Assembly (NCBI RefSeq): GCF_020991475.1 | Contig: NZ_JAJMPA010000003.1 | Span: 310,001 to 374,000, forward strand | Origin: Pedobacter sp. MC2016-14 | GTDB taxonomy: Bacteria > Bacteroidota > Bacteroidia > Sphingobacteriales > Sphingobacteriaceae | Length of the DNA stretch: 64,000 nucleotides | Direction of reading: 5' to 3' | Shown: one piece after another, positions 19,098 to 27,133 of the stretch | Numbering within the stretch: position 1 is the stretch's first letter | Layout: each line of letters starts with the position of its first letter | The notes under the pieces: generated by a model | What the model was told of the DNA's origin: nothing | Seen by the model: the letters and a program-made list of their open reading frames with translations, nothing else | Databases searched by the model: none | Position numbers and translations under genes: made by a program

Positions 19098-19751
19098 TTA
19101 AATAGGTTCAATTATTAAGGTTGCATTCAACGTATGATAGCTATCATCAACTATAGTTTTGATGTCTGCTGAGCCGGTAATGGCGCCAGACATCGCTACC
19201 CCGTGTAAGCCCGCAGCCATCAGTAAGGAAATATCTTCTGGTAATACACCGCCAATTCCGATAACTGGAATACGAATGTTTGCCCTATGCATGGCGGCAA
19301 CTATGGCCTTAAGTCCTTCCAGTCCTAAAATGGGACTCAGATTTTCTTTGGTAGTGGTAAAGCGGTAGGGGCCGCAGCCTATATAATCTACCCCTTCACT
19401 TGCCCTTTGCAGGATATGCTGAAAGGTGTTGGCTGTTCCACCTATTATCATTTTTTGATGACCTATCATACGCTTAGCTTCAGCAACAGGCATATCCAGC
19501 AAACCCAAATGAACACCATCAGCGCCGGCTTTTAACGCTAGCTCAGGATGGTCGTTAACAATCAATTTGGCGCCATACCTCAGGCATAATTTTTTAGCGG
19601 CTATTGCCTGTTCCAGTATCACATCCGCGGGTTGGTTTTTGATCCTAAGCTGGATCCATTTGCAACCCGCCTTCAAAGCTTCATTGATGGCACTAATGTG
19701 CGATCCGTCTTCAGCTTGCTGTGAGATATAGTGTAGTTTATCGATGATCAT
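19098..19751 (-). CDS. thiE: thiamine-phosphate synthase
   Basis: 217 residues. Joins HMP-PP and thiazole phosphate to thiamine phosphate. Motifs: KWIQLRIKN (the QLR-K pyrophosphate site) near residue 31, LIVNDHPELALKAGADGVHLG, YIGCGPYRFTTTKENLSPILGLEGL, and PVIGIGGVLPEDISLLMAAGLHGVAMSGAI. All expected residues for a true ThiE are present. The start overlaps the end of the upstream TenI/ThiE-like gene by 14 bases. Confidence 0.93.
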   Translation of the reverse strand: MIIDKLHYISQQAEDGSHISAINEALKAGCKWIQLRIKNQPADVILEQAIAAKKLCLRYGAKLIVNDHPELALKAGADGVHLGLLDMPVAEAKRMIGHQKMIIGGTANTFQHILQRASEGVDYIGCGPYRFTTTKENLSPILGLEGLKAIVAAMHRANIRIPVIGIGGVLPEDISLLMAAGLHGVAMSGAITGSADIKTIVDDSYHTLNATLIIEPI

Positions 19752-20349
19752 GTTTGGGTAGATTATTTTTTAGTTCATTAAAATTTGACAGCGTTTTTTC
19801 CGGGTCTTTCCAAAGCGTTCCTAATACTGCAGCTCCATCAAATCCCATTTTTTGGATCAGCTTTAATTTGGAAACTTCAACGCCACCAATCGCAATTACC
19901 TTAGGTTTGGCCATGACCTTTTCCAATTTAAAATCAGTAGCTACTGTGCTTTTATAGCCTGTTTTTGAGATGCTGTTAAATACCGGCCCATAAAAAACGT
20001 AGTCAAAGTTTAGCAATGAAGGCAATTTTGAAACATCATGGACTGAGGTGCTTAATATATAACCACCCTTCAATTTTAACTGTATTTCCTGTTCAGTCAA
20101 GGCGTTCCGCAAAGCCTCTGGAAAATGCAATCTTTTAAGACCGTAATCAGCGGCGAGCCCATGAAATTGATGTAGCGAGATCCATTCATGAAACTGTACA
20201 TCAATCTCATTGAGGAGTTGCCGTACCGATTGTACATCACTTTCAGGTTTACGGAGATGAAAACATTTCAAGCCCGCCTTAAACAAGGTATTGATGTGCT
20301 CTCCCTCATCAGCAATCGCAGTCGGGCTTGAAATGACAATCAGTTCCAT
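19738..20349 (-). CDS. second thiamine-phosphate synthase-like protein (TenI/ThiE family)
   Basis: About 203 residues from MELIVISSPTAIAD. That ATG sits 1 base past the thiC stop; a longer in-frame start would lie inside thiC. Same TIM-barrel family as the next gene but more divergent: CFHLRKPE replaces QLR-K, and FVFYGPVFNSISKTGYKS replaces the ThiE phosphate loop. This pattern fits the TenI branch (thiazole tautomerase) or a ThiE variant, which in several Bacteroidota operons sits beside a true thiE. Its place inside the operon supports a role in maturing or using the thiazole. Confidence 0.82.
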   Translation of the reverse strand: MELIVISSPTAIADEGEHINTLFKAGLKCFHLRKPESDVQSVRQLLNEIDVQFHEWISLHQFHGLAADYGLKRLHFPEALRNALTEQEIQLKLKGGYILSTSVHDVSKLPSLLNFDYVFYGPVFNSISKTGYKSTVATDFKLEKVMAKPKVIAIGGVEVSKLKLIQKMGFDGAAVLGTLWKDPEKTLSNFNELKNNLPKHDHR

Positions 20350-20350
20350 A

Positions 20351-22234
20351 CTATAAATAAATCTCGCTACCTTTTTGTAAAAACTCCCTAGATTTTTCTT
20401 CCATGCCCTTAGATATTGCGTCAGTTTCGCCCATACCGTTGTGCTTTGCATATTCGCGTACGTCCTGGGTAATCTTCATCGAGCAGAAATTAGGCCCGCA
20501 CATCGAACAAAAGTGTGCAATCTTGGCGCCATCGGCAGGTAAGGTTTCATCATGAAATTCCCTGGCTGTATCCGGATCAAGTGACAGGTTAAACTGGTCT
20601 TCCCACCTGAACTCAAAACGTGCCTTGCTCAAGGCGTTATCGCGGTATTGCGCACCAGGATGGCCTTTTGCCAAATCTGCGGCATGTGCGGCAATTTTAT
20701 AGGTAATTACACCATCTTTCACGTCCTTTTTATTGGGCAAACCAAGGTGCTCTTTAGGCGTTACGTAGCAAAGCATGGCTGTACCAAACCAGCCAATCAT
20801 GGCAGCACCAATGGCAGAGGTAATGTGATCGTACCCAGGTGCAATATCTGTAGTTAATGGCCCAAGGGTGTAAAATGGAGCTTCACCACAGTGTGCCAGC
20901 TGCTTGTCCATATTTTCTTTAATCATGTGCATGGGGATATGGCCTGGCCCTTCAATAATGGTCTGCACATCGTGCTTCCAGGCAATTTTTGTCAGCTCGC
21001 CCAGCGTTTCCAGTTCGCCAAATTGCGCTGCATCGTTTGCATCTGCAATACAACCGGGTCTCAATCCATCCCCTAAAGAAAATGCCACATCATAGGCTTT
21101 CATGATTTCGCAAATTTCTTCAAAATGGGTATATAAAAAATTCTCTTTATGGTGCGCCAAACACCACTTGGCCATAATAGAACCACCGCGAGATACAATA
21201 CCTGTAATGCGTTTGGCGGTTAGGGGGACATAACGCAACAGTACGCCCGCATGGATGGTAAAATAATCTACCCCTTGTTCAGCCTGCTCTATCAGTGTAT
21301 CCCTAAAAAGTTCCCAGGTAAGATCTTCTGCCTTACCGTTTACTTTTTCCAGGGCCTGATAAATGGGTACCGTACCAATCGGCACAGGCGAATTGCGGAT
21401 CACCCATTCACGGGTTTCGTGTATGTTTTTGCCTGTAGACAGGTCCATTATGGTATCTGCACCCCAACGACAGGCCCATACCGTTTTTTCTACCTCTTCT
21501 TCAATACTGGAGGTAACGGCAGAGTTGCCAATATTAGCGTTGATCTTAACCAGAAAATTGCGTCCAATAATCATCGGTTCACTTTCCGGGTGGTTAATGT
21601 TTGATGGAATGACCGCCCGTCCGCAGGCTACTTCCTCGCGTACAAATTCTGCGGTAATGTATCCTTTGGGTGTGTTGGCCCCAAAACTATGTCCTGGATG
21701 CTGATGCGCCATCACCTCATATTGCCCTTCCAATTGTTCTTTTAGCAAGTCAATGCGCTGGTTTTCGCGGATGGCAATGTATTCCATTTCCGGTGTAATG
21801 ATCCCTTTTCGGGCATAGTGCATTTGCGATACGTTCATGCCCGGTTTAGCCCTGTAGGGTTTGTTGATGTGGGCAAACCTCAAAGTATTCAACTTTTCAT
21901 CCTGGGCCCGCAGATTTCCGTAGTCGGAGCTAATTCCTTCCAGCTGCAGCACATCATTGCGGTCATTTATCCATTGTTCCCGTAATCTAGGCAGGCCCTT
22001 TTTAACATCTATTTCAATGTTGGGGTCGGTAAAGGGGCCACTGGTGTCGTAAATGGTTACCGCTGCATTGGGTTCAGTTAGGCCAAAGCCTCCATGTATC
22101 TTAGTTTCGCTCAGGCTCACTTCCCGCATGGCAACTTCAATGTTATGAATTTGCCCTTTTACATAAACTTTACGTGATGCCGGAAAAGGGGTACGGCTAA
22201 TGACTTGTCCATCTGGAGTTTTTTCTGTTTTCAT
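20351..22234 (-). CDS. thiC: phosphomethylpyrimidine synthase
   Basis: 627-residue radical SAM enzyme turning aminoimidazole ribotide into HMP phosphate. N-terminal ThiC-associated domain (about 10-95), then the barrel with GANTPKGYITAEFVREEVA, NINHPESEPMIIGRNFLVKINANIGNSAV and GPGHIPMHMIKENMDKQ. The C-terminal cluster motif CSMCGPNFCSMKI binds the 4Fe-4S. Length is normal. It is the second gene of the operon, starting 15 bases past thiS. Confidence 0.97.
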   Translation of the reverse strand: MKTEKTPDGQVISRTPFPASRKVYVKGQIHNIEVAMREVSLSETKIHGGFGLTEPNAAVTIYDTSGPFTDPNIEIDVKKGLPRLREQWINDRNDVLQLEGISSDYGNLRAQDEKLNTLRFAHINKPYRAKPGMNVSQMHYARKGIITPEMEYIAIRENQRIDLLKEQLEGQYEVMAHQHPGHSFGANTPKGYITAEFVREEVACGRAVIPSNINHPESEPMIIGRNFLVKINANIGNSAVTSSIEEEVEKTVWACRWGADTIMDLSTGKNIHETREWVIRNSPVPIGTVPIYQALEKVNGKAEDLTWELFRDTLIEQAEQGVDYFTIHAGVLLRYVPLTAKRITGIVSRGGSIMAKWCLAHHKENFLYTHFEEICEIMKAYDVAFSLGDGLRPGCIADANDAAQFGELETLGELTKIAWKHDVQTIIEGPGHIPMHMIKENMDKQLAHCGEAPFYTLGPLTTDIAPGYDHITSAIGAAMIGWFGTAMLCYVTPKEHLGLPNKKDVKDGVITYKIAAHAADLAKGHPGAQYRDNALSKARFEFRWEDQFNLSLDPDTAREFHDETLPADGAKIAHFCSMCGPNFCSMKITQDVREYAKHNGMGETDAISKGMEEKSREFLQKGSEIYL

Positions 22235-22249
22235 GATTGAGTTGTTTTG

Positions 22250-22453
22250 TTATCCGCCTTGGGTTGCTTTGATGATCGTGAGGTTATCCAGATGTTGGAG
22301 TACATGGCTTTCCCAATTTTGCCTGGAAATGATTTCCTGGTTAACTGCTATGGCAATACCTTTTAAAGGCAGCGCAAGAACGCCGTCCAGTACGTGTTGT
22401 AAAACACATGATTCCGGAACTGAATAAACTTGTTGATTTACGGTAATCTCCAT
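22250..22453 (-). CDS. thiS: sulfur carrier protein ThiS
   Basis: 67-residue ubiquitin-like protein starting MEITVNQQ and ending in the required Gly-Gly (TQGG). The terminal Gly is adenylated by ThiF and turned into a thiocarboxylate that supplies the thiazole sulfur. The segment LKGIAIAVNQEIISRQNWESHVL is the usual ThiS core. It is the first gene of the thiamine operon, about 75 bases downstream of the TPP riboswitch. Confidence 0.95.
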   Translation of the reverse strand: MEITVNQQVYSVPESCVLQHVLDGVLALPLKGIAIAVNQEIISRQNWESHVLQHLDNLTIIKATQGG

Positions 22454-22501
22454 TCTGTTTAAAATTTAAAACAATAGGAGCAGACCCGTTAGAGGATTGG
22501 T

Positions 22502-22521
22502 AAGCAACAGGGATGTTGCTT
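22502..22521 (-). promoter_or_regulatory. hairpin between TPP aptamer and thiS, likely expression platform
   Basis: On the minus strand a perfect 7-bp stem AAGCAAC / GTTGCTT with a 6-base loop follows the aptamer. No T-run comes after it, so a simple intrinsic terminator is unlikely. It may act with the aptamer in translational or Rho-linked control. This is inference from position. Confidence 0.45.
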
Positions 22522-22600
22522 TACTTTTCCCTTCGGCAGTACTAACTGCATCAGGTTCAAAGGGTATTTCTCAGCACAAGGCACCCCTAAAGTTTAGGTG
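22522..22600 (-). ncRNA. TPP riboswitch (THI element)
   Basis: Read on the minus strand, the conserved thi-box pieces appear in order: GGGGTGCC, CTGAGA, ACCCTTTGAACCTGATG, then GTTAGTACTGCCGAAGGGA. The outer P1 stem can form from ACTTT before GGGG and AAAGT after the aptamer. It binds thiamine pyrophosphate and lowers expression of the thiS-to-thiD operon when ThDP is plentiful. The remaining parts of the 22454-22784 gap hold an A/T-rich stretch with no gene. Confidence 0.95.
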
Positions 22601-22784
22601 AAGGTAGAAAATAACTTTAAAGAAGAAAGAATTTTTTTTCTTTTTTTGGGAATGAGTTGAAAAAGTATTCTCTACTTTCGCATTTGCTTGATCACCGCTT
22701 AGGTTATTTTATGAACGCTTGAACACCCAGAATATGTTAAAGAATATGACAGGTTGCAGCAGCAGCGCTTTGGAACAAAACAGA

Positions 22785-25427
22785 CTATTTCCCGGCAATA
22801 AAATCACTTAAGTAACTGCACTCGGCAACCGCTTTTCTATAAAAGGCTGTGTGCTTATAGCTTTTCAGCTCTTTAAAGTAGCTGTTTTCCTTAAGCATTT
22901 TCAGATAAGCTTTTTCGCGTTCAGTATAGTCATTATAATCCTCGTAAGTAGGCGCCACATTTTGCTTTTGCTTGCATTTCGCAGCCATAAAGGTACATTT
23001 AGCTTTAAAATCATCGTCATCGCTAAAATCGCGCGCCTTTAAGTAATATTGCTCTGCGGTAGCCGCCTCAATGTAATCCTTGTCGTAATCATAGAGCAAA
23101 CTGCGACCAAAATCAAGCGTAGACCAGTTATAGGAAATAAAATTCCAGGAATTGCTGTAGGTAGAGGTGTTGTATAAGCCATTAGCCATTTGGAAGTACG
23201 CTTCTGCGTCTTTAGGATTGGTTTTTAACTTTCGTTCCAGCACGGCCATTTTCTCCGCGAACTGCAGTTTGCTGATGCCTTTGCCGTTCGAATTCGGATA
23301 ATCGTTGATGTCGGCCACAAATGGGTTCCCGCTAGATATATACAAATCATTTGCCGGACCTTTAGCTGATTTCGCTTTGTAAGTAATGAAAGCCTGCTCT
23401 GCATCCTGATAACGGTGTTCGCGCAACAATACGGTACCCAGTAGCTCATAAAGCGTAGATGAGTTTATTTTCTTTAGTCCGTCACTTAAAAATGCCAGGT
23501 AAGCATCCGCCGGGCGCTGAGTCTTCAAACCGATAATCTGATTCAGTGCTGCAGCATGTAATTGCGTGTACCAGAAATCAGGCGCCTGCTTAAAGATACT
23601 TAACCTGTATTCCGATTCGTAATCATTCTGACTGCACAGTAGGGCCAGGGCCGCTTTTGAGGTATCACCCTGACGTAAATACGCAGGTGCAAGTACATAA
23701 GTATAGAAATTACGCTCTGTAATCGCAAAATACTTTACATTATCCGCAGTGGCAGGATATACATCCCGTTTTGTTTTACCCTCTGCTATCGATTTACCAC
23801 GCAACCATTTTAGTCCAGGAAGCAGTGCCGCCTCATCTACAGCCTTCACTTGTTTCATATTTTGGGCAGATAACAAGAGCTGTACAATTTGCTTCTGGTC
23901 GTTGAGTTTCTCCGGCAGTGTTTTCGTATTAAGTTTTTCAAGATCCTTCAACCCTTGCGCCGGCTGGTTTTGCATAAAACTCAAATAGGCATTCGCAATA
24001 GTACCAATCTGTGGCTCCGGGTAATTGGCATCCTCAGCCAATTTAGTGCAAAATCCCCTCAACTTTTCAATGTGGTTGTCGTAGGTGTTTTTCACACTAT
24101 CAGGCAGGGCTACAAAAAAGCCAGCTTTCTCCAGTTTACCTACAGAACCAGGCTTACCGCTAAACTGGCTCATGCCATATCCAATTAAACCAGCAACACC
24201 GATAGCGGTGATTACAAAACCAGCAATTTTTAGGTTTCTTTTTTCAGGCTGTTTTTTAAAAATAAATACCACCATACCCAAACCAGCCACTAATACCAGT
24301 ACACTTGGCCATAACAGCCATTGGCCTGTAGGTTCCAGGGGGCCTATCGCGGTCACTTCAGTATTTAACTGCTTGCGGTAAAATTCATCGCTATTGTTGT
24401 CCAAAGCCAGGTTAAGGTAGCCTTGCTCCAGCTTGTTAATTTCCCTAACCAGCAGTGTGCCTACCATTTGCGATGATGGCGCATATTCATATACCTTTTC
24501 CAAATCTTCAGTCTCCAGGTCCATATTGCCAAAACCCCTTATGGCATATAAGTTCGCTTTCTCTTTAGGCGTGCTGGCAAGCTTTAATACATCGTCAAAT
24601 GGAGCATCAATGTAATGGTAATTGCGGTAGGCCTGCAACCTGCGTTCAGGATAATTGGCAAATACTTTCGAGAATAAAAAAGCCGCATTTGTGGTATCAC
24701 CCAAACGGCGCGCCTCCCCAGCTTTAAGCGCCAGGGCCCAACCCTTTACGTGGCTATCAGATTTGATCGGCGTTATAAAATCGTCGTAAACATTTTGTGC
24801 CTCTTTATACTTTGCCGCATAATGGTTTAGCTTTTGTGCCTGATAATAGTACCTCAGTTTTAAGTAATTGTCTTTTTGTTCCTCGCCCAGGTGTAAAGCT
24901 TCTTCTGATGCCTCTATTAAGCCTGAGGTATCCAAAGGGGCAGGTTCCCAGTAATTATCACTTACCTGTCCCAGGCGCTCCGCTCGTAACGCAAATTGAT
25001 AATATTTCCTTGCATCCTCACGTTCAGGCTCCTTTAAACTTTGTATAAATGCATTTCCTGATACACTATCGGGTGCTGGTGCGTCTTGCTCCAGGTAATT
25101 GTAAAGGCCATCTTTGCCTGCGCTGTCCAGGTGATACATGATTTTTTCCACCTCGCCAGCTTTAACGCCGGCGCCCAGGTAACCAACCCATTCCTTTGCA
25201 TTTATAGCTGCTTCACTGGCAGGCTCTTCATCAGAGTAGGTAAAATGATAGTCTGTAAAATAAAAGGGACTATAATCCTTTTTTCCCTGTACATCGTTGT
25301 GAAAAAAGAACGTATAGTAATCATAAGGATCGCCTTCGTCAGCACAGGCTATGATGATAGAGGTGCCCAATAAAATGCATGCTGCCAGGCTAGCGAAATA
25401 AAGCAGTAGTTTTTTCGAGGTTTTCAT
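22785..25427 (-). CDS. large membrane-anchored TPR-like protein, unknown
   Basis: 880 residues, not assigned to a known family. N-terminal signal/lipobox-like segment (LGTSIIIACADEGDPYDYY). The first half (about 60-370) is helical and repeat-like (LRYYYQAQKLNHYAAKYKEAQNVYDDF). Two membrane helices lie at about 380-430 (LLWPSVLVLVAGLGMVVFIF and IAGFVITAIGVAGLIGYGM). The second half again resembles tetratricopeptide helices (PKDAEAYFQMANGLYNTSTYS). It is the last gene of a minus-strand set; its start overlaps the preceding gene by 38 bases, so the two products probably work together. A scaffold in the envelope is the most I can infer. Confidence 0.75.
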   Translation of the reverse strand: MKTSKKLLLYFASLAACILLGTSIIIACADEGDPYDYYTFFFHNDVQGKKDYSPFYFTDYHFTYSDEEPASEAAINAKEWVGYLGAGVKAGEVEKIMYHLDSAGKDGLYNYLEQDAPAPDSVSGNAFIQSLKEPEREDARKYYQFALRAERLGQVSDNYWEPAPLDTSGLIEASEEALHLGEEQKDNYLKLRYYYQAQKLNHYAAKYKEAQNVYDDFITPIKSDSHVKGWALALKAGEARRLGDTTNAAFLFSKVFANYPERRLQAYRNYHYIDAPFDDVLKLASTPKEKANLYAIRGFGNMDLETEDLEKVYEYAPSSQMVGTLLVREINKLEQGYLNLALDNNSDEFYRKQLNTEVTAIGPLEPTGQWLLWPSVLVLVAGLGMVVFIFKKQPEKRNLKIAGFVITAIGVAGLIGYGMSQFSGKPGSVGKLEKAGFFVALPDSVKNTYDNHIEKLRGFCTKLAEDANYPEPQIGTIANAYLSFMQNQPAQGLKDLEKLNTKTLPEKLNDQKQIVQLLLSAQNMKQVKAVDEAALLPGLKWLRGKSIAEGKTKRDVYPATADNVKYFAITERNFYTYVLAPAYLRQGDTSKAALALLCSQNDYESEYRLSIFKQAPDFWYTQLHAAALNQIIGLKTQRPADAYLAFLSDGLKKINSSTLYELLGTVLLREHRYQDAEQAFITYKAKSAKGPANDLYISSGNPFVADINDYPNSNGKGISKLQFAEKMAVLERKLKTNPKDAEAYFQMANGLYNTSTYSNSWNFISYNWSTLDFGRSLLYDYDKDYIEAATAEQYYLKARDFSDDDDFKAKCTFMAAKCKQKQNVAPTYEDYNDYTEREKAYLKMLKENSYFKELKSYKHTAFYRKAVAECSYLSDFIAGK

Positions 25428-26421
25428 AGGTATGTTGTTTGAGTGTCAGCTCATCAAGGTGAAAATAAATAACATTTACAGTATCTGCTTTGAGGTATTT
25501 TTCAATGTATGTAGCGGCGGTGTTCAGTTGTACTGTAGATACATCTTCCCATCTTATTTCATCTCCACGTTTTAGCCCATGATCAGGCAAATCATGCAGC
25601 AGTAAATAGAAATGATGACTTAAAGCTTTAAATGATTGTTGATTATTCAGCAAGTTTCTATGGAGTCCCTTAGCTATACCTGCATACTGTTTTTGTCTAA
25701 ACACAACCGCCCAGCTAAACAGCGGCAGCCCTACATCCACCTGTTTGGGGTAGCTGCTTAGGTTTTTTCCCATGTACTTTTCCAGTTCAGTCTGGTCCAG
25801 TATAGAATTTTGTGTACCATATTTTCGCAGATTACCCATATTGTAACACATCAGCATCACCCGGGTTACGGGTGGAATACCATTAACTTTAATGTTTTTG
25901 AGTTGATGGAGGCGAAGTGTGGCTGATAAGACTTTGTTCTTTAGGCTTTTATTTGCCTTAATGCGATTCAATAAGTAAAAGTAATTGTCACGTGTGCTGC
26001 GCGTCCAGTCACAATCTATCTGTAACTCCTTAAATGAGCTTTTGCCAGCTTGCCTTATTTTTCCATTTACATAATAAATGATTTTGTCCGCAAGATAATC
26101 CAGCTGATGGTGGCTTTGATTTTTCAGGACATTGTTTACAATAAACACTACAGGGATCATTTCCACCGAATCTGGCAGCGTAGTTTTAAATGTGATGGGT
26201 GATATCGGCACCGGTCCATTTTCGCCAGCATCTACATCCATCATACGTACATAAAGCTTTTTACATTGTAACGCCTTAAAATACTGTTGCGCTGTTGCAT
26301 TGTCCTGATAAACTGTTTTCCAGTAATAAAAAGACGTTTGGGCAACACGCTTTTTATCACAGGAAGCTAGCATAATAAGGAGGGAAAAGCCTATGATGTA
26401 TGCAGACGCTCTAAATTTCAT
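25390..26421 (-). CDS. lipoprotein with TIM-barrel-like pattern, unknown
   Basis: 343 residues with a lipobox at LIMLASCDKK. The body has a spaced run of short hydrophobic strands with acidic ends: KLYVRMMDVDAGE, VEMIPVVFIVN, KELQIDCDWTRSTRD, VMLMCYNMGN, VDVGLPLFSWAVVF and NVIYFHLDEL. That is how glycosidase-like TIM barrels look. The LQIDCDWT strand resembles the DxDxE strand of GH18 enzymes, but with Thr at the acid position, so it may bind rather than cut. Its ATG overlaps the upstream stop by one base and its end overlaps the 880-residue gene by 38 bases. Function is not known. Confidence 0.75.
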   Translation of the reverse strand: MKFRASAYIIGFSLLIMLASCDKKRVAQTSFYYWKTVYQDNATAQQYFKALQCKKLYVRMMDVDAGENGPVPISPITFKTTLPDSVEMIPVVFIVNNVLKNQSHHQLDYLADKIIYYVNGKIRQAGKSSFKELQIDCDWTRSTRDNYFYLLNRIKANKSLKNKVLSATLRLHQLKNIKVNGIPPVTRVMLMCYNMGNLRKYGTQNSILDQTELEKYMGKNLSSYPKQVDVGLPLFSWAVVFRQKQYAGIAKGLHRNLLNNQQSFKALSHHFYLLLHDLPDHGLKRGDEIRWEDVSTVQLNTAATYIEKYLKADTVNVIYFHLDELTLKQHTYENLEKTTALFR

Positions 26422-27119
26422 TATCGATATCTCGTCATTAAGCCACTTATAGACGAAGCTTCTTTAAGGTAATGGTCAAACTTAGGCTTAGTGATGAAAA
26501 GGTTTACGGTTATGGCCTGTTCTTTATGATAAGCATCAGAAAACAGCTTATAGGCATCTGGTTTAGGCTCGTTGTCATTACTGTACTGACCAGGGTTGTC
26601 TACATTCAAAACCAATCTGGCCAACTGATCTCCTTTTTTCCAGCTGTAGGTAACATATCTTGGCTCATCTCCGGTCGGGTGGGGAAGCAAACTGCCATAC
26701 TCCTCAGAAATTTGTTGGATCAAAGAATCCACTTTACCAGGACTAAAGTTTTCTTCAGACACCGCCACCATAAAGGTTTCTTTATCATCAAAATCCATAA
26801 CCACTTCAAGTTCTCCAAAATAGAAATCTTTGTATCGAGCTAAGGTATCAGCGCCAGGGGAGGCTATAACACTGTACCTCACATATTTTAGTACAGAATC
26901 TGTATCACCAATTCTAATGGCACTTTCTTCCGCTTTTAACATATAGTCATCATTGCTTCTAAAGAGTGTTTCGTCTCCAAAAAAAGTTTCTACATCTATA
27001 TTTAATCCAAAATCATCCAGGTGCAAAAGGTCTTTGCCAAATTTTGGTGCTTGTCTGGAAGAGCATCCAGTAATGAATACCGCAATGGCGGTTATGAAAA
27101 GCAATGATAATTTATTCAT
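26421..27119 (-). CDS. hypothetical lipoprotein
   Basis: 232 residues; lipobox near residue 19 (AVFITGCSSRQ). Mixed alpha/beta, rich in Asp and Glu, with no family that I recognise. It starts 14 bases past the WG-repeat lipoprotein gene and overlaps the next gene by one base, so it belongs to the same transcript. Likely exported to the periplasm or outer membrane. Confidence 0.75.
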   Translation of the reverse strand: MNKLSLLFITAIAVFITGCSSRQAPKFGKDLLHLDDFGLNIDVETFFGDETLFRSNDDYMLKAEESAIRIGDTDSVLKYVRYSVIASPGADTLARYKDFYFGELEVVMDFDDKETFMVAVSEENFSPGKVDSLIQQISEEYGSLLPHPTGDEPRYVTYSWKKGDQLARLVLNVDNPGQYSNDNEPKPDAYKLFSDAYHKEQAITVNLFITKPKFDHYLKEASSISGLMTRYR

Positions 27120-27133
27120 GAGATGTGTATGTG

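Noticed and set aside
20351..20451. Longer N-terminus for the TenI/ThiE-like protein
   Set aside because: The extension lies inside thiC; the ATG at 20349 gives a normal family start directly after the thiC stop.
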